A stretch of DNA of 64,000 nucleotides from DASWIG01 sp965371445 (GTDB lineage: Bacteria > Acidobacteriota > Thermoanaerobaculia > Multivoradales > J023): the NCBI GenBank assembly GCA_965371445.1, contig CBDUYN010000033.1:3276-67275 (forward strand). Reading direction: 5' to 3'. Shown here piece by piece: positions 26,808 to 34,765 of this stretch; position 1 is the first letter of the stretch, and every line of letters starts with the position of its first letter. The position numbers and the translations under genes were made by a program. The notes under the pieces are model-generated. The model searched no databases, was not told the DNA's origin, and saw only the letters and a program-made list of their open reading frames with translations.

Positions 26808-26883
26808 CCCCGAGGGGGAGGGTGCCGCAGGGAGCAGGCGACCCAAGAGCAGGAGGATTGGGTCTGCTCACCCCCCCAGGGGC
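26808..26883. repeat. Nested inverted repeat between the divergent island transcripts
   Basis: Outer imperfect arms GCCCCGAGGGGGAGGGTG (26808-26824 region) and CACCCCCCCAGGGGC (26869-26883), with an inner hairpin GACCCAA (26840-26846) / TTGGGTC (26858-26864). It lies in the 257-base gap between the minus-strand operon and the micropeptide genes; no other gene was seen there. It could be a leader or an operator. Confidence 0.5.
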
Positions 26884-26997
26884 GTGTCGCAGCCCCAGGG
26901 ACCAGAAGGAACCCATAGGGAGATCTACGCTACAGGCACTTCGTGGCTCGCCCTAGCGATGGCCATAATCCGCTTACCTATTGATTTCTCTCTCCCA

Positions 26998-27003
26998 TAC
27001 AAT
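26998..27003 (+). promoter_or_regulatory. Candidate -10 box for the micropeptide transcript
   Basis: TACAAT, one mismatch to TATAAT, 25 bases before the first micropeptide start. TTGATT at 26981 is too close (11-base spacer) to be its -35 box and TTACCT at 26974 is weak, so this is tentative. Confidence 0.3.
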
Positions 27004-27012
27004 GGGCGGAGA

Positions 27013-27022
27013 AAGGAGGTGA
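27013..27022 (+). promoter_or_regulatory. Perfect Shine-Dalgarno of micropeptide 1
   Basis: AAGGAGGTGA, a full match to the anti-SD end of 16S rRNA, five bases before the ATG at 27028. Such a complete site decides that this very short frame is a real start. Confidence 0.85.
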
Positions 27023-27027
27023 TAGAC

Positions 27028-27087
27028 ATGCAGAATTCTAGCAACGTCTCCGCTGGGCTCCCGCCATACGTCTCGCCCCTCGGCTAA
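27028..27087 (+). CDS. Micropeptide 1 (19 residues) with AGLPPYV core
   Basis: Encodes MQNSSNVSAGLPPYVSPLG. It is preceded by a perfect Shine-Dalgarno. It is homologous to the peptide encoded 123 bases downstream: same length, both start MQ, share V at 7, AGLPPYV at 9-15 and the final Gly. Within the seven core codons only GCT and CCG are identical; the other five differ synonymously (GGG/GGC, CTC/CTG, CCA/CCC, TAC/TAT, GTC/GTA), which is what selection on the peptide predicts. No leader or hydrophobic segment. It could be a signal, a toxin, a modified-peptide precursor or a regulatory leader peptide; no modifying enzyme is recognisable nearby. Confidence 0.75.
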   Translation: MQNSSNVSAGLPPYVSPLG

Positions 27088-27134
27088 CTTCTGCGCCGAA
27101 ATGCCCTGGCCTTCGGATGGGTCTACCGCATGGA

Positions 27135-27144
27135 AAGGAGGTGA
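27135..27144 (+). promoter_or_regulatory. Perfect Shine-Dalgarno of micropeptide 2
   Basis: AAGGAGGTGA again, six bases before the GTG at 27151. The GGAAAGGAGGTGA context is nearly identical to that of micropeptide 1 (GAAAGGAGGTGA), so ribosome site and peptide were duplicated together. Confidence 0.85.
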
Positions 27145-27150
27145 ATCATA

Positions 27151-27210
27151 GTGCAGCAAGCAACCCATGTCTTCGCTGGCCTGCCGCCCTATGTATTTGC
27201 AGACGGCTGA
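27151..27210 (+). CDS. Micropeptide 2 (19 residues) with AGLPPYV core
   Basis: Encodes MQQATHVFAGLPPYVFADG from a GTG start with a perfect Shine-Dalgarno. It aligns without gaps to micropeptide 1, with 11 of 19 identical residues (M, Q, V, AGLPPYV, final G). The N-terminal variable part and residues 16-18 differ. It sits between micropeptide 1 and a structured segment that precedes the 376-residue helical protein, so all are likely on one plus-strand transcript. The role is unknown; conservation of the core points to a function of the peptide itself. Confidence 0.75.
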   Translation: MQQATHVFAGLPPYVFADG

Positions 27211-27221
27211 GCCAACCAAAG

Positions 27222-27483
27222 GGAGGAGGTGCAGCCCTGACGCATGAGTCTCCAAGACCGCGCAGCTAGGCTCCGCGTCCGTCCTCGGCGACCACCCCGC
27301 CCGAGAGCCGCCGGAGACCAGCTTCCCTCCGTCTCAAAGTCGCCAGAGCCACGGCTTCCGTCGTCAGTGGGGGCCAAGAGCCCGAAAACTGGCTGGCCCA
27401 CACCTCCTCCCCGCGGGTCGCTTGGCCCGGGAGGGATTCGTGCGTCAGGGCTGGAGGAGGTGTGGGGCACTTGCACCTCCTCC
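27222..27483 (+). promoter_or_regulatory. Leader with four mutually complementary GGAGGAGGTG/CACCTCCTCC segments
   Basis: Two SD-like segments (27222-27231 and 27453-27462) and two anti-SD-like segments (27401-27410 and 27474-27483) can pair in alternative ways. The best stems are CCCACACCTCCTCC (27397-27410) with GGAGGAGGTGTGGG (27453-27466), 14 bp, and GGAGGAGGTGCA (27222-27233) with TGCACCTCCTCC (27472-27483), 12 bp. The last is followed by TTTTCTCC. The layout suits an attenuator or translation switch ahead of the gene at 27522. A 93-codon Pro/Arg-rich frame (27244-27525) crosses it, but its composition does not look coding. Confidence 0.55.
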
Positions 27484-27521
27484 TTTTCTCCTGTACGCTT
27501 GACGAGGAGGATCGATGAGAG

Positions 27522-28652
27522 ATGAGAGAGTATCTGTCCAATCACTATGCGGGCCGTCGGCCAGACTTCCTCTCCGACTTCGAGAGGGAAAACCTCGCTG
27601 GCCGCATTGCCTTTGCCAGAAGCGAGGGGCGATTCCGCGAGCCCAGACTTCGGCCATTGGCTATCTTCCAGCTACATCACTGTGACGCCTGCGCGCCTAG
27701 ATTTCCGAAGGCAGCGGTGCCAGCCGCGCATTTTGCTCTGGAGCTTGCAGAGAAGACCAGGGACTCCGACCTCATCAGCTGGGCGGAGAGCGGTATCGGT
27801 AACTTGAGCCGGATACTCTCCGACTTTGACGCTGGAAATAGACGCATGCTCAAGGCGCGTAGAATTGCCGTAAACCCTCTCCAAAAGGGTGACTCCACCC
27901 GACGCTATGCCTTATTGCTACTTACCTTTGCAGGCGAAGATCCCAAAGAGATCAAGCGCGCGCTCAAGTTCTTCACCAAAGCGCTGCAATTTCTCTCTTT
28001 AGCCCCCGAGCGCATCTACAGCGATCGGAGCTACTCTGGCATCCTTCATGATGAAGCGATCTCTCACCTGACCTTGGGGCATCTTGGCCGCCCATCGCAC
28101 ATTGAAGTAGGGAAGGCCCATCTATTGGAGGTTTTGAATGCCGCCTCTCCTCATGCTCGACTGTCGCAGGACAGCGCTGTTTTCAACCTGACAAGACTAC
28201 ATCTGAAGTTAGACGAGAGGCCTCCACAGGAACTTCTCGAAAAGCTAGAAGCACAACCCACGACCAAAAGCTCCCTTCGCGGAGCACTTACTCAATGGCT
28301 GCTCGTCTTCGAGGAGATCCGCGCACACGGGTACAAGCGAAAATACCGCAAGCGGCTCCTCAGCGTAAGAGGTCATCTCAAAGGCCACGGGGCTTGGGAG
28401 TACGCGTCGACACTGACTCTGGCCATTGCCGCCCTTGATGCCTCTCAGGAAAAGCCCGGCGCCCTCCCTTTTCTTCAGCAAGACGAATCAGAGGAGATCC
28501 TCTTGAAGGGCGAGCCAACTCTGGCGAAGCCCATCATGGAGGCCCACTATATGGCCCCCGGCGCCATCGTGAGCCTCGCCGAGGCGGCCGGTGCCGGCAA
28601 CGTCTATTCTATGATCGCCTCCTCTACGTTCGACGTCGAACATCCGAGCTGA
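27522..28652 (+). CDS. Helical TPR-like protein downstream of the micropeptides
   Basis: 376 residues. GAGGAGG lies 11 bases before the ATG. Predicted mostly helical with TPR-like pairs: VPAAHFALELAEKTRDSDLI, WAESGIGNLSRILSDFDAGN, ALKFFTKALQFLSLAPERIY, EVGKAHLLEVLNAASPHARL. An LHHCDAC motif (51-57) might bind metal. There is no HTH, no signal peptide and no catalytic motif. Size and helical build recall peptide-binding TPR regulators of the Rap kind, and the gene follows two micropeptides, but direct homology is not claimed. Codon use is less GC-rich than in flanking genes. Confidence 0.7.
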   Translation: MREYLSNHYAGRRPDFLSDFERENLAGRIAFARSEGRFREPRLRPLAIFQLHHCDACAPRFPKAAVPAAHFALELAEKTRDSDLISWAESGIGNLSRILSDFDAGNRRMLKARRIAVNPLQKGDSTRRYALLLLTFAGEDPKEIKRALKFFTKALQFLSLAPERIYSDRSYSGILHDEAISHLTLGHLGRPSHIEVGKAHLLEVLNAASPHARLSQDSAVFNLTRLHLKLDERPPQELLEKLEAQPTTKSSLRGALTQWLLVFEEIRAHGYKRKYRKRLLSVRGHLKGHGAWEYASTLTLAIAALDASQEKPGALPFLQQDESEEILLKGEPTLAKPIMEAHYMAPGAIVSLAEAAGAGNVYSMIASSTFDVEHPS

Positions 28653-29102
28653 GCCGGCATTGGTGCCGGGCCGCGGGATGCCTCTGCCAGTGCTCCCTGC
28701 CAGAGAATGCCCAAGCCTGACCAGAACTGCGGCATTTTGCCGCAGGTAGACCCGGATCCGTCTCATGCGGCTTGCGGTCAGGCAGTGGTGGCACTCTTCT
28801 CGCCGGAGACTTCTGTTCCCGCGGGGAAACAGAAGGCCTCACACACCAACGGAGGTCCAGCTCGGCCCCCCGATCGCCGCACAGGTTGTCGCTGAACATG
28901 GGGAGCACTCATCTCTGTATGCGCTCACGCGGACGCTCAGGTTCCTGCGGCTCCTCCTCCGGAGGCCAGTTGGGGAGGGTTGGCGGGGGTGGTAGGCTGT
29001 TGTCGATGGTTGATCCTGGCTGCCACCATTTTCGCCACCATCGACCCGATGGCAGACGCGTAAGCTCCTTTGTTTGCTATAAGTTACGTCGACCACGGAC
29101 CA
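28653..29102. other. 450-base gap without a recognised gene
   Basis: Short frames exist on both strands, but none has a ribosome-binding site plus plausible protein composition. The right part is G-rich (around 28960-28995) and contains a degenerate palindromic pair TGGTGGCGAAAATGG / CCACCATTTTCGCCACCA around 29020-29042. It may be the eroded end of the island. Confidence 0.4.
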
Positions 29103-29242
29103 CGGGTTGAATCCCCGGGCTACATTTCAAAGGACGCCCTTCGGGCTTTGCGGCTAAAGCCGCAGGAATCTTCCGGCTTTAGCCGGCAAGCCCGTAGGGC
29201 GCCCTCTAAAATGTAGCCCGGGGATTTATCCCCGGGCTACAG
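29103..29242. repeat. Large nested palindrome (REP/MITE-like) at the right edge of the island
   Basis: About 140 bp that fold back on themselves: outer arms CCCCGGGCTACATTT (29113-29127) / AAATGTAGCCCGGGG (29209-29223), inner arms GGCTAAAGCC (29152-29161) / GGCTTTAGCC (29175-29184), plus a terminal CCCGGGGAT / ATCCCCGGG palindrome (29218-29237). It shares its CCCCGGGCTA core with the element at 23.47 kb. No open frame of note inside. Confidence 0.75.
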
Positions 29243-29250
29243 CGGGCCGC

Positions 29251-31002
29251 CTACCGGCCCGAGCGGTCCTTCTTCTTCTTCGGTTTGGGACCCACCCGGA
29301 CTTCCTTGTGGACAAAGGACTCAAGCCCCGAGAGCTCGTCCCAGACGCCGACGGCGATGGTCGGCAACCCTTCGCGGACCAGGAGGTTGACGCCCCAGCC
29401 GATTTCCTGCTTCCGGGCCGCGGCGAGTGAAGAGGCCGGGATCGAGACCGGAAGCTCCTCGTCGTGGGGATCGGAGACACCGTCCTCGTCGTCCCGGACG
29501 ACGACGTAGAACCTGAGCCGTCCCTCGTTCGTCCCCCCCTGGGGCAAGAGCGTGAGGCCGCGGATCGGGACCCGGACCAGGACCGGCAGGACATAGCGGT
29601 TGCGGCCCTCCTTCTGGGGCTGGCCGAAGTCGACCGAGATGTCGAGGGGGTTTTTCCCCAGTTCGAGCAAGAGCGACGAGAGGGTCCGGTCGGCCACCCG
29701 CTCGGACTGCGGCTTGTCGACGAAGCCGGTCCGGTGACGCACGACGAGCCCCGCGCGCTTCACGCGCACCTTGATCTCGCGATAGGCCCCGTCGCCACCG
29801 TGGGGCGAGCGATAGCCGAGGGAGTAGAACGTGTCGAAGTCCCGGGCGGCCCACGCCAGGGCGCCGTCGAAGTTCGAGGTGTTGAGCGCGGCTCTGCCGC
29901 CGGTGCCCGCGGCCATCCGCAGGAGCGGCTCCTGGAGGCCCTGGGTGCGGATGGTGTCGAGGGCCGTCACCCCGCCGGAGCCCATCGACAGGTCGCCATA
30001 GGCGGCCGACAGGCTCGACTCGCCCCCCACTCCCCGGGCGTCGAGGGGGTAGAGAGTCACCTGGTGGGCGTTGGCGTCGCGGACGATCGAATTGAACAGA
30101 TGCGACTGGTTCTCGCGCAGCATCTCCATCGACGGATCCGTCACCCCCAGGCTGGGATCGGCATTCCGGACGATGTCGGAGCCGAAAGCGTCGAGCAGAT
30201 GTTGGTAGAGGTCTTCGCCGGGACGCATCGGCAGGCCGTTGCTGATGTAGACGAGCGCCTTGCGGCCCGGCAGGCCCCCCAGGGATTGCACCGTGGCCTG
30301 GAGCGCCGCCGCCGACCGGCGCAGGCCGTGCCGGACCCCCTGGACGTAGCTGCGTACATGGTTGTACGCCGTCTCCAGGTCGGGAGGATCGCGCTGCGTC
30401 GCGGCGACAGCCTGGTTCATCAGCAGCATGGTGCGCCGCCGATCGGCGTCGTCGACCTGGCGGTGGGTCGCGAACTTCTCCATCTTGCGGAGGCCGTCCT
30501 GTAGCAGGCCCAGGTCCGTCGTAAAGGACTGCACGACGTCGATCGAGCCCTTGTAGCCTACCAGCATGATGCGGTCGCCCAGGCGCAGGCGGTCTTCGAG
30601 AAACCCCCCGAGCTCGGCCAGCACGCGCTTGCGGTCGGCCGGACGGAGGTTGAAATGGTCGACGTAGACCACGAGGTAGAGCGTCTGCTCCTCCGGCCGC
30701 TCCGGCGGCAGCTCGGGGACCGAGACCAGGGGGTCCATCTCCACGACGTCGTCGAGCGCGGGGTCCTGGCGCGTCTCGGCGTAGAAATTCGTGATCTCGA
30801 CGGGCTTGCCGTCCTCGTAGAGCTCGAAGTCCTCACGGCCCAGACCGCTGACCCGGCGGCCGTCCTTGTCGGTGACGAAGACCTCGACGTTGACGACGTT
30901 GACGTCGATGGTGTCGATGAAGACTGGCGGAGATTCTTCCTGGGCGGCGGCGGGGAATCTCGGCAGGAGGAGGAGAGTCAGCAGGGAGAGGACGCGTCGC
31001 AT
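29251..31002 (-). CDS. Secreted VWFA-related Acidobacterial-domain protein
   Basis: 583 residues from the ATG at 31002, with AAAGGAGCCTCC just before it. Signal peptide (VLSLLTLLLLPRFPAAAQ), then the family opening IDVNVVNVEVFVTDKDGRRV and FELYEDGKPVEITNFYAETR, a VWA-like domain (YLVVYVDHFNLRPADRKRVL, LPGRKALVYISNGLPM) and YSLGYRSPHGGDGAYREIKV. The C-terminus is basic (KPKKKKDRSGR). Paralogue of the gene at 12.8-14.5 kb, with the same domain order. It is isolated rather than in the TPR/CRTAC1 operon. Role unknown. Confidence 0.85.
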   Translation of the reverse strand: MRRVLSLLTLLLLPRFPAAAQEESPPVFIDTIDVNVVNVEVFVTDKDGRRVSGLGREDFELYEDGKPVEITNFYAETRQDPALDDVVEMDPLVSVPELPPERPEEQTLYLVVYVDHFNLRPADRKRVLAELGGFLEDRLRLGDRIMLVGYKGSIDVVQSFTTDLGLLQDGLRKMEKFATHRQVDDADRRRTMLLMNQAVAATQRDPPDLETAYNHVRSYVQGVRHGLRRSAAALQATVQSLGGLPGRKALVYISNGLPMRPGEDLYQHLLDAFGSDIVRNADPSLGVTDPSMEMLRENQSHLFNSIVRDANAHQVTLYPLDARGVGGESSLSAAYGDLSMGSGGVTALDTIRTQGLQEPLLRMAAGTGGRAALNTSNFDGALAWAARDFDTFYSLGYRSPHGGDGAYREIKVRVKRAGLVVRHRTGFVDKPQSERVADRTLSSLLLELGKNPLDISVDFGQPQKEGRNRYVLPVLVRVPIRGLTLLPQGGTNEGRLRFYVVVRDDEDGVSDPHDEELPVSIPASSLAAARKQEIGWGVNLLVREGLPTIAVGVWDELSGLESFVHKEVRVGPKPKKKKDRSGR

Positions 31003-31129
31003 GGAGGCTCCTTTACGTTGCGTGGTCTCCCGGCAGTTTACGACATTGAGGGGCCCAGGTTTCCGCCCTGGGGCGACTCGCCTACTCCCGGAGACGAGCC
31101 GCGGCGTCCGGCGGGATCGCCTCGCCAGC

Positions 31130-31480
31130 ACGCCGCGCCTTCGAAGCCGGTGCGCCGAAAGCCGGCATGGGGCCGTGCCGTCCAGCTTCTCGCCCCCCAA
31201 GAGGAGCTGACGCGCCTCCGGGTTCGAGTAGATGACCCGTTCGCGTCCGTCGGTCAGAACGACCGCCGCTGGCGAACGCCGCAGCGCTGTCTCCAGCAGC
31301 AGCTCGCGCTGCTGGAGGGCGAGCTTCTCGTCGTCCCAGGGCTTGGCGAGGTAGTCGGCGGCCCCCTCCTTGACCAGCTGGACGGCGGTCTCGAGCGACG
31401 TCCAGGCGGTGACGAGGAGGATCGGCAGCTCGGCGTCGGCGGCCTTCAAGCGCCGGGGGTTGAGGTCCCTCGCTACTCTA
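31130..31480 (-). pseudogene. Remnant of a receiver-PAS signalling protein
   Basis: In one frame the minus strand reads DLNPRRLKAADAELPILLVTAWTSLE and AVQLVKEGAADYLAKPWDDEKL (internal quotes shortened), the second half of a response-regulator receiver including the conserved Lys (AKPW), followed by the start of a PAS domain (SPAAVVLTDGRERVIYSNPE). The phosphoacceptor half and everything after LLLGGEKLDG are missing. The frame then runs without a stop toward the VWFA gene but with no family resemblance. It is therefore a fragment truncated at both ends. Confidence 0.7.
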
Positions 31481-31612
31481 TAACGTCCCGCGGCTCCTCC
31501 TGGGCGGCGAAGAAAAATCGATCCGGAGGTCCTTTTTCCGGATAGAATTCACCAAGACAGCGATCCTTTGTCCCCCTCCGGGGGAACGACCGACACCAGG
31601 AGAACCGATATC

Positions 31613-32791
31613 GTGACTTGGAGATCTTTTCCCGTCCTGCTGCTCGTCCTCGTCTGCGCCATCCTTCCGGTCTCGGGGCAGGTGCCGCAGCCGGCCGAAG
31701 AGACTCAGGGCGGCGACGAGGAATGGGACGACGACGAATGGGAGGAGGACACCGGCAGATCCTTCTTCTACAAGGAGGTGGTGGTCTCGGGCTTTTACTC
31801 CCGAAACGGTCACCAGGAGCTTGGCGAGCCCGTCGAGGAGATGGACCACGCGGGGCTCTCGCCCCATCCGCCGGGCACCTACGTGGCGGTCGACTACGTG
31901 CGCACCTTCACCGCCTCGTCACCGGTCAACCGGACGAAGATGCCAAAGAGGCTTCAGCTGAGCGCCATCGACCTGCACCCGCGGCTGGTCAAGGACCGGC
32001 AGAGGTCCGGCGACGCCTTCGACTTCGCTCCCCAGGACTTCTGGGTTCGCTTCCAGCTCGCCGGGCGCGACCGGTTGACGCTGCGCGTCGGACAGTTCGT
32101 GCTGCCCTACGGCGTCAATCCGCCGCTGGCCCCGCGGCAGACCTTCGTGCTGCCGGTCGAGGAGCTCGACCTGGGCCTGAAATGGGATTGGGGGATCGGC
32201 GTCAAGGGTCCCCTCGGCCGTTTCGACTGGGAGCTGGCGGCGACCTTGGGGTCGGGCGAGTCGTGGTCCTCGGGGCGCGGCCACCTGCTCACCGGCCGCG
32301 TCGGCTCGCCGACCTACTGGGACTTCCAGTACGGCCTCTCGTTTCTCGTCGGCGAGCTGCCCGAGCTGCGCGGGTCCGAGGTGCTCGACGAGTACGCCCT
32401 CTCCCGCTGGCGTGTCGCCCTCGACACCTTCTACAAGCACGGCACCTACCTGATGACCGGGGCGCAGCTGAGCTACGGCCAGGACGGCTGGGACGGCGAC
32501 GCAGAGCACGTCGAGCTCAGCGGCGGGGTCGCGGCCGACGTCCTCGGCTACCGGCTCTGGTTCGACTGGGTGGTGCCGCGACACAACGACCTGCGCCTCG
32601 GCGGTCAGCTCGAGTCCGTGAGCCACGACCTGGGGTCGCCAAGCGCGGACGATCGGGCGTTGGTCTTCGAGGCCGGCTATTCGCTGACCACCGAGATCAC
32701 CTTGAAGCTCGACTTGTTGATGCAGCTGGAGAGCGCCACGGGAGAACCCGACGATGCGATCTACGTCACGTTCGTCTACTACGGCTCTTGA
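31613..32791 (+). CDS. Porin-like outer membrane beta-barrel protein
   Basis: 392 residues from a GTG with AGGAG ten bases upstream. The signal peptide (FPVLLLVLVCAILPVSGQ) is followed by a short acidic linker (EEWDDDEWEED), then alternating amphipathic strands typical of a barrel: PQDFWVRFQLAGRDRLTLRV, QFVLPYGVNPPLAPRQTFVL, WDWGIGVKGPLGRFDWELAA, ending in the aromatic AIYVTFVYYGS. No specific porin family is certain. It is followed four bases later by a CRTAC1-like gene, so the two form an operon. Confidence 0.65.
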   Translation: MTWRSFPVLLLVLVCAILPVSGQVPQPAEETQGGDEEWDDDEWEEDTGRSFFYKEVVVSGFYSRNGHQELGEPVEEMDHAGLSPHPPGTYVAVDYVRTFTASSPVNRTKMPKRLQLSAIDLHPRLVKDRQRSGDAFDFAPQDFWVRFQLAGRDRLTLRVGQFVLPYGVNPPLAPRQTFVLPVEELDLGLKWDWGIGVKGPLGRFDWELAATLGSGESWSSGRGHLLTGRVGSPTYWDFQYGLSFLVGELPELRGSEVLDEYALSRWRVALDTFYKHGTYLMTGAQLSYGQDGWDGDAEHVELSGGVAADVLGYRLWFDWVVPRHNDLRLGGQLESVSHDLGSPSADDRALVFEAGYSLTTEITLKLDLLMQLESATGEPDDAIYVTFVYYGS

Positions 32792-32795
32792 GGAT

Positions 32796-34577
32796 ATGTC
32801 TCTTGAGAAGAGGGCGGCGGTTTCGCCGGCGCTCGCCTGCCTGGCGCTCGCCTGGCTCGGCGCCGCGCCGGCCGCGGCACCCATCGAGCCGCCGCGGTTC
32901 ACCGACGTGGCGGTCGAATCGGGGCTGCGCTTCCGTCACACCTTCGGCGCCCGGCGGCTGGAGAACATCCTGATGACCACCGGCAGCGGCGCCGCTCTCT
33001 TCGACTACGACAACGACGGCTGGCTCGACGCTTTCCTGGTCAACGGCACGCCGCTCGACGGAGAAGGCCGCGTGCTGCCGGACGGAGCCGCTCACCATGC
33101 CCTCTTCCACAACCGGGGCGCCGACGGCGGTGGAGCGACTTTCGAAGACGTGACGCTCGCCGCCGGCTTCGGTGAACCCTCCTACGGCCAGGGCGTGGCC
33201 TGCGGCGACTACGACGGCGACGGTTTCACCGACCTCTACCTCACCAACTACGGGCCGAACCGGCTCTACCGCAACCGCGGCGACGGCACCTTCGAAGACG
33301 TGACCGCGCGTTCCGGCACCGGCGACCCGCGGTGGGGGACCGGGGCCGTCTTCTTCGACTACGACGGCGACGGCGACCTCGACCTCTTCGTCGCCAACTA
33401 TGTCCGCTTCCGTCCCGACATGCTCGTGCGTAAGCGCGCCTCCGGCGCGACGGTGCGCGTCCACTCGTCGGCGTTGTCGAAGCGGATGGGTTTCATCTCG
33501 TTCCCGGGACCCCGCGACTACGACGCCGAAGAGGACGTCCTCTACCGCAACGACGGCGACGGGACGTTCACCGACGCCAGCGCCGAGGCGGGGCTCGTGA
33601 GCGGCGGCAAGGGGCTCAACGCGGTGGCGGTGGACTTCGACAACGACGGCGACCAGGATCTCTTCGTGGCCAACGACGCGACCCTCAACTTCCTCTACCG
33701 CAACGACGGCGGCCGTCTGAGCGAGGTCGCCGTAGAGTCGGGCGTCGCCTTCGACCCGCAGGGCGTCGAGACCGCCGCCATGGGCGTTGACGTCACCGAC
33801 ATCGACGGCGACGGCCTGCTCGACCTTTACGTGACGAATATGGTCTTCGAATTCAACAACCTCTACCGCAACCAGGGAGACCTGCTCTTCGAGGACGTCA
33901 CGAAGTCGTTGAAGCTGCACAAGGACAACTTCCGTCACGTCGGCTGGGCGACGCGCTTCGCCGACTTCAACAACGACGGCCACCTCGACGGCTTCGTCGC
34001 CAACGGCCACGTCGTCGACTACGTGGAAGGCTTTTCGCAGAGCATCACCTACCCGCAGCAGAACATGCTCTTCCTGGGAGACGGCCGGGGAAGCTTCGAG
34101 GACCGGAGCGAAGAGTGCGGCGAGCCCTTCCGGCGCAAGCGCGTCAGCCGCGGCGGAGCTTTCGGCGACTACGACAACGACGGCGACCTCGACATCCTGC
34201 TGCTCACCTCAGGCGGCCGGGCCGAGCTGTTGCGCAACGACCTGGCACCGAACGACCGCTGGCTGAAGATCCGGCTGGCGGGTCGGCCGCCGAACACGCA
34301 CGGCATCGGTGCCAGGATCCGCGTCCGGCTCGGGGAGCGGACCCTGGTCTCGGAGGTGCGCTTCGCCAGCGCCTACCTCAGCAGCAGCGATCCGACGCTG
34401 CACGTGGGCCTCGGGCCGGACGTCGGCGAGGCCCACGTCGAGGTGGTCTGGCCGTCGGGGGAGACGTCGGCGCGCACGGTGAAGGCTGGAGCTCTGGTGG
34501 TCATCGAGGAGCCGGGAACCCCCTCATCCGCTCCCGGCCGGCCTGACCCTCTCCCCGGGCACAAGCCCAAGCCATGA
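32796..34577 (+). CDS. CRTAC1-like protein with FG-GAP/VCBS repeats and ASPIC/UnbV domain
   Basis: 593 residues from the ATG at 32796, coupled to the upstream porin-like gene (GAGG of the SD overlaps the preceding stop). An N-terminal signal-like segment (AVSPALACLALAWLGAAPAA), then repeats with calcium-type loops (FDYDNDGWLDAFLVNGTPLD, GDYDGDGFTDLYLTNYGPNR, VDFDNDGDQDLFVANDATLN), then an ASPIC/UnbV domain (DRWLKIRLAGRPPNTHGIGA, WPSGETSARTV). It ends in a Pro-rich tail that runs into a palindromic repeat. Third family member in this window. Confidence 0.88.
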   Translation: MSLEKRAAVSPALACLALAWLGAAPAAAPIEPPRFTDVAVESGLRFRHTFGARRLENILMTTGSGAALFDYDNDGWLDAFLVNGTPLDGEGRVLPDGAAHHALFHNRGADGGGATFEDVTLAAGFGEPSYGQGVACGDYDGDGFTDLYLTNYGPNRLYRNRGDGTFEDVTARSGTGDPRWGTGAVFFDYDGDGDLDLFVANYVRFRPDMLVRKRASGATVRVHSSALSKRMGFISFPGPRDYDAEEDVLYRNDGDGTFTDASAEAGLVSGGKGLNAVAVDFDNDGDQDLFVANDATLNFLYRNDGGRLSEVAVESGVAFDPQGVETAAMGVDVTDIDGDGLLDLYVTNMVFEFNNLYRNQGDLLFEDVTKSLKLHKDNFRHVGWATRFADFNNDGHLDGFVANGHVVDYVEGFSQSITYPQQNMLFLGDGRGSFEDRSEECGEPFRRKRVSRGGAFGDYDNDGDLDILLLTSGGRAELLRNDLAPNDRWLKIRLAGRPPNTHGIGARIRVRLGERTLVSEVRFASAYLSSSDPTLHVGLGPDVGEAHVEVVWPSGETSARTVKAGALVVIEEPGTPSSAPGRPDPLPGHKPKP

Positions 34578-34689
34578 TGAACCAGAGAAGACCTGCCCAC
34601 CCCCTCAGACGCAACGCGTCGCCACCACCGGCGGCACCCGCGCGCCGCGCCGCGCCGGCACCAGCGTCGCCCCCAGGCCGACGAGGTAG

Positions 34690-34765
34690 AGGAGGTCCCC
34701 TCTCCCCGGCCGAGGACGCCCCCTTTGTCTCGGAGGTTCGCCCGGGGAGAGGGCTAGGGTGAGGG
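34690..34765. repeat. Palindromic CCCTCTCCCC intergenic repeat
   Basis: Arms CCCCTCTCCCCGGCCGAG and CTCGGAGGTTCGCCCGGGGAGAGGG with ...CTAGGGTGAGGGG beyond, a common intergenic repeat type. A lone half (CCCTCTCCCCGGGC) lies at 34549-34562. It is inserted at the 3' end of the decayed STAND gene, which explains that frame's odd tail. Confidence 0.6.

Noticed and set aside
27028..27210. Lasso or lanthipeptide precursors
   Set aside because: No leader region, no Cys, and no cyclase, dehydratase or protease gene beside them; modification cannot be supported from the window.
27244..27525. 93-codon Pro/Arg-rich frame between micropeptide 2 and the TPR-like gene
   Set aside because: It has an SD-like site, but composition is noise-like and it crosses paired inverted repeats; more likely an RNA leader. 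Kept as possible, not annotated.
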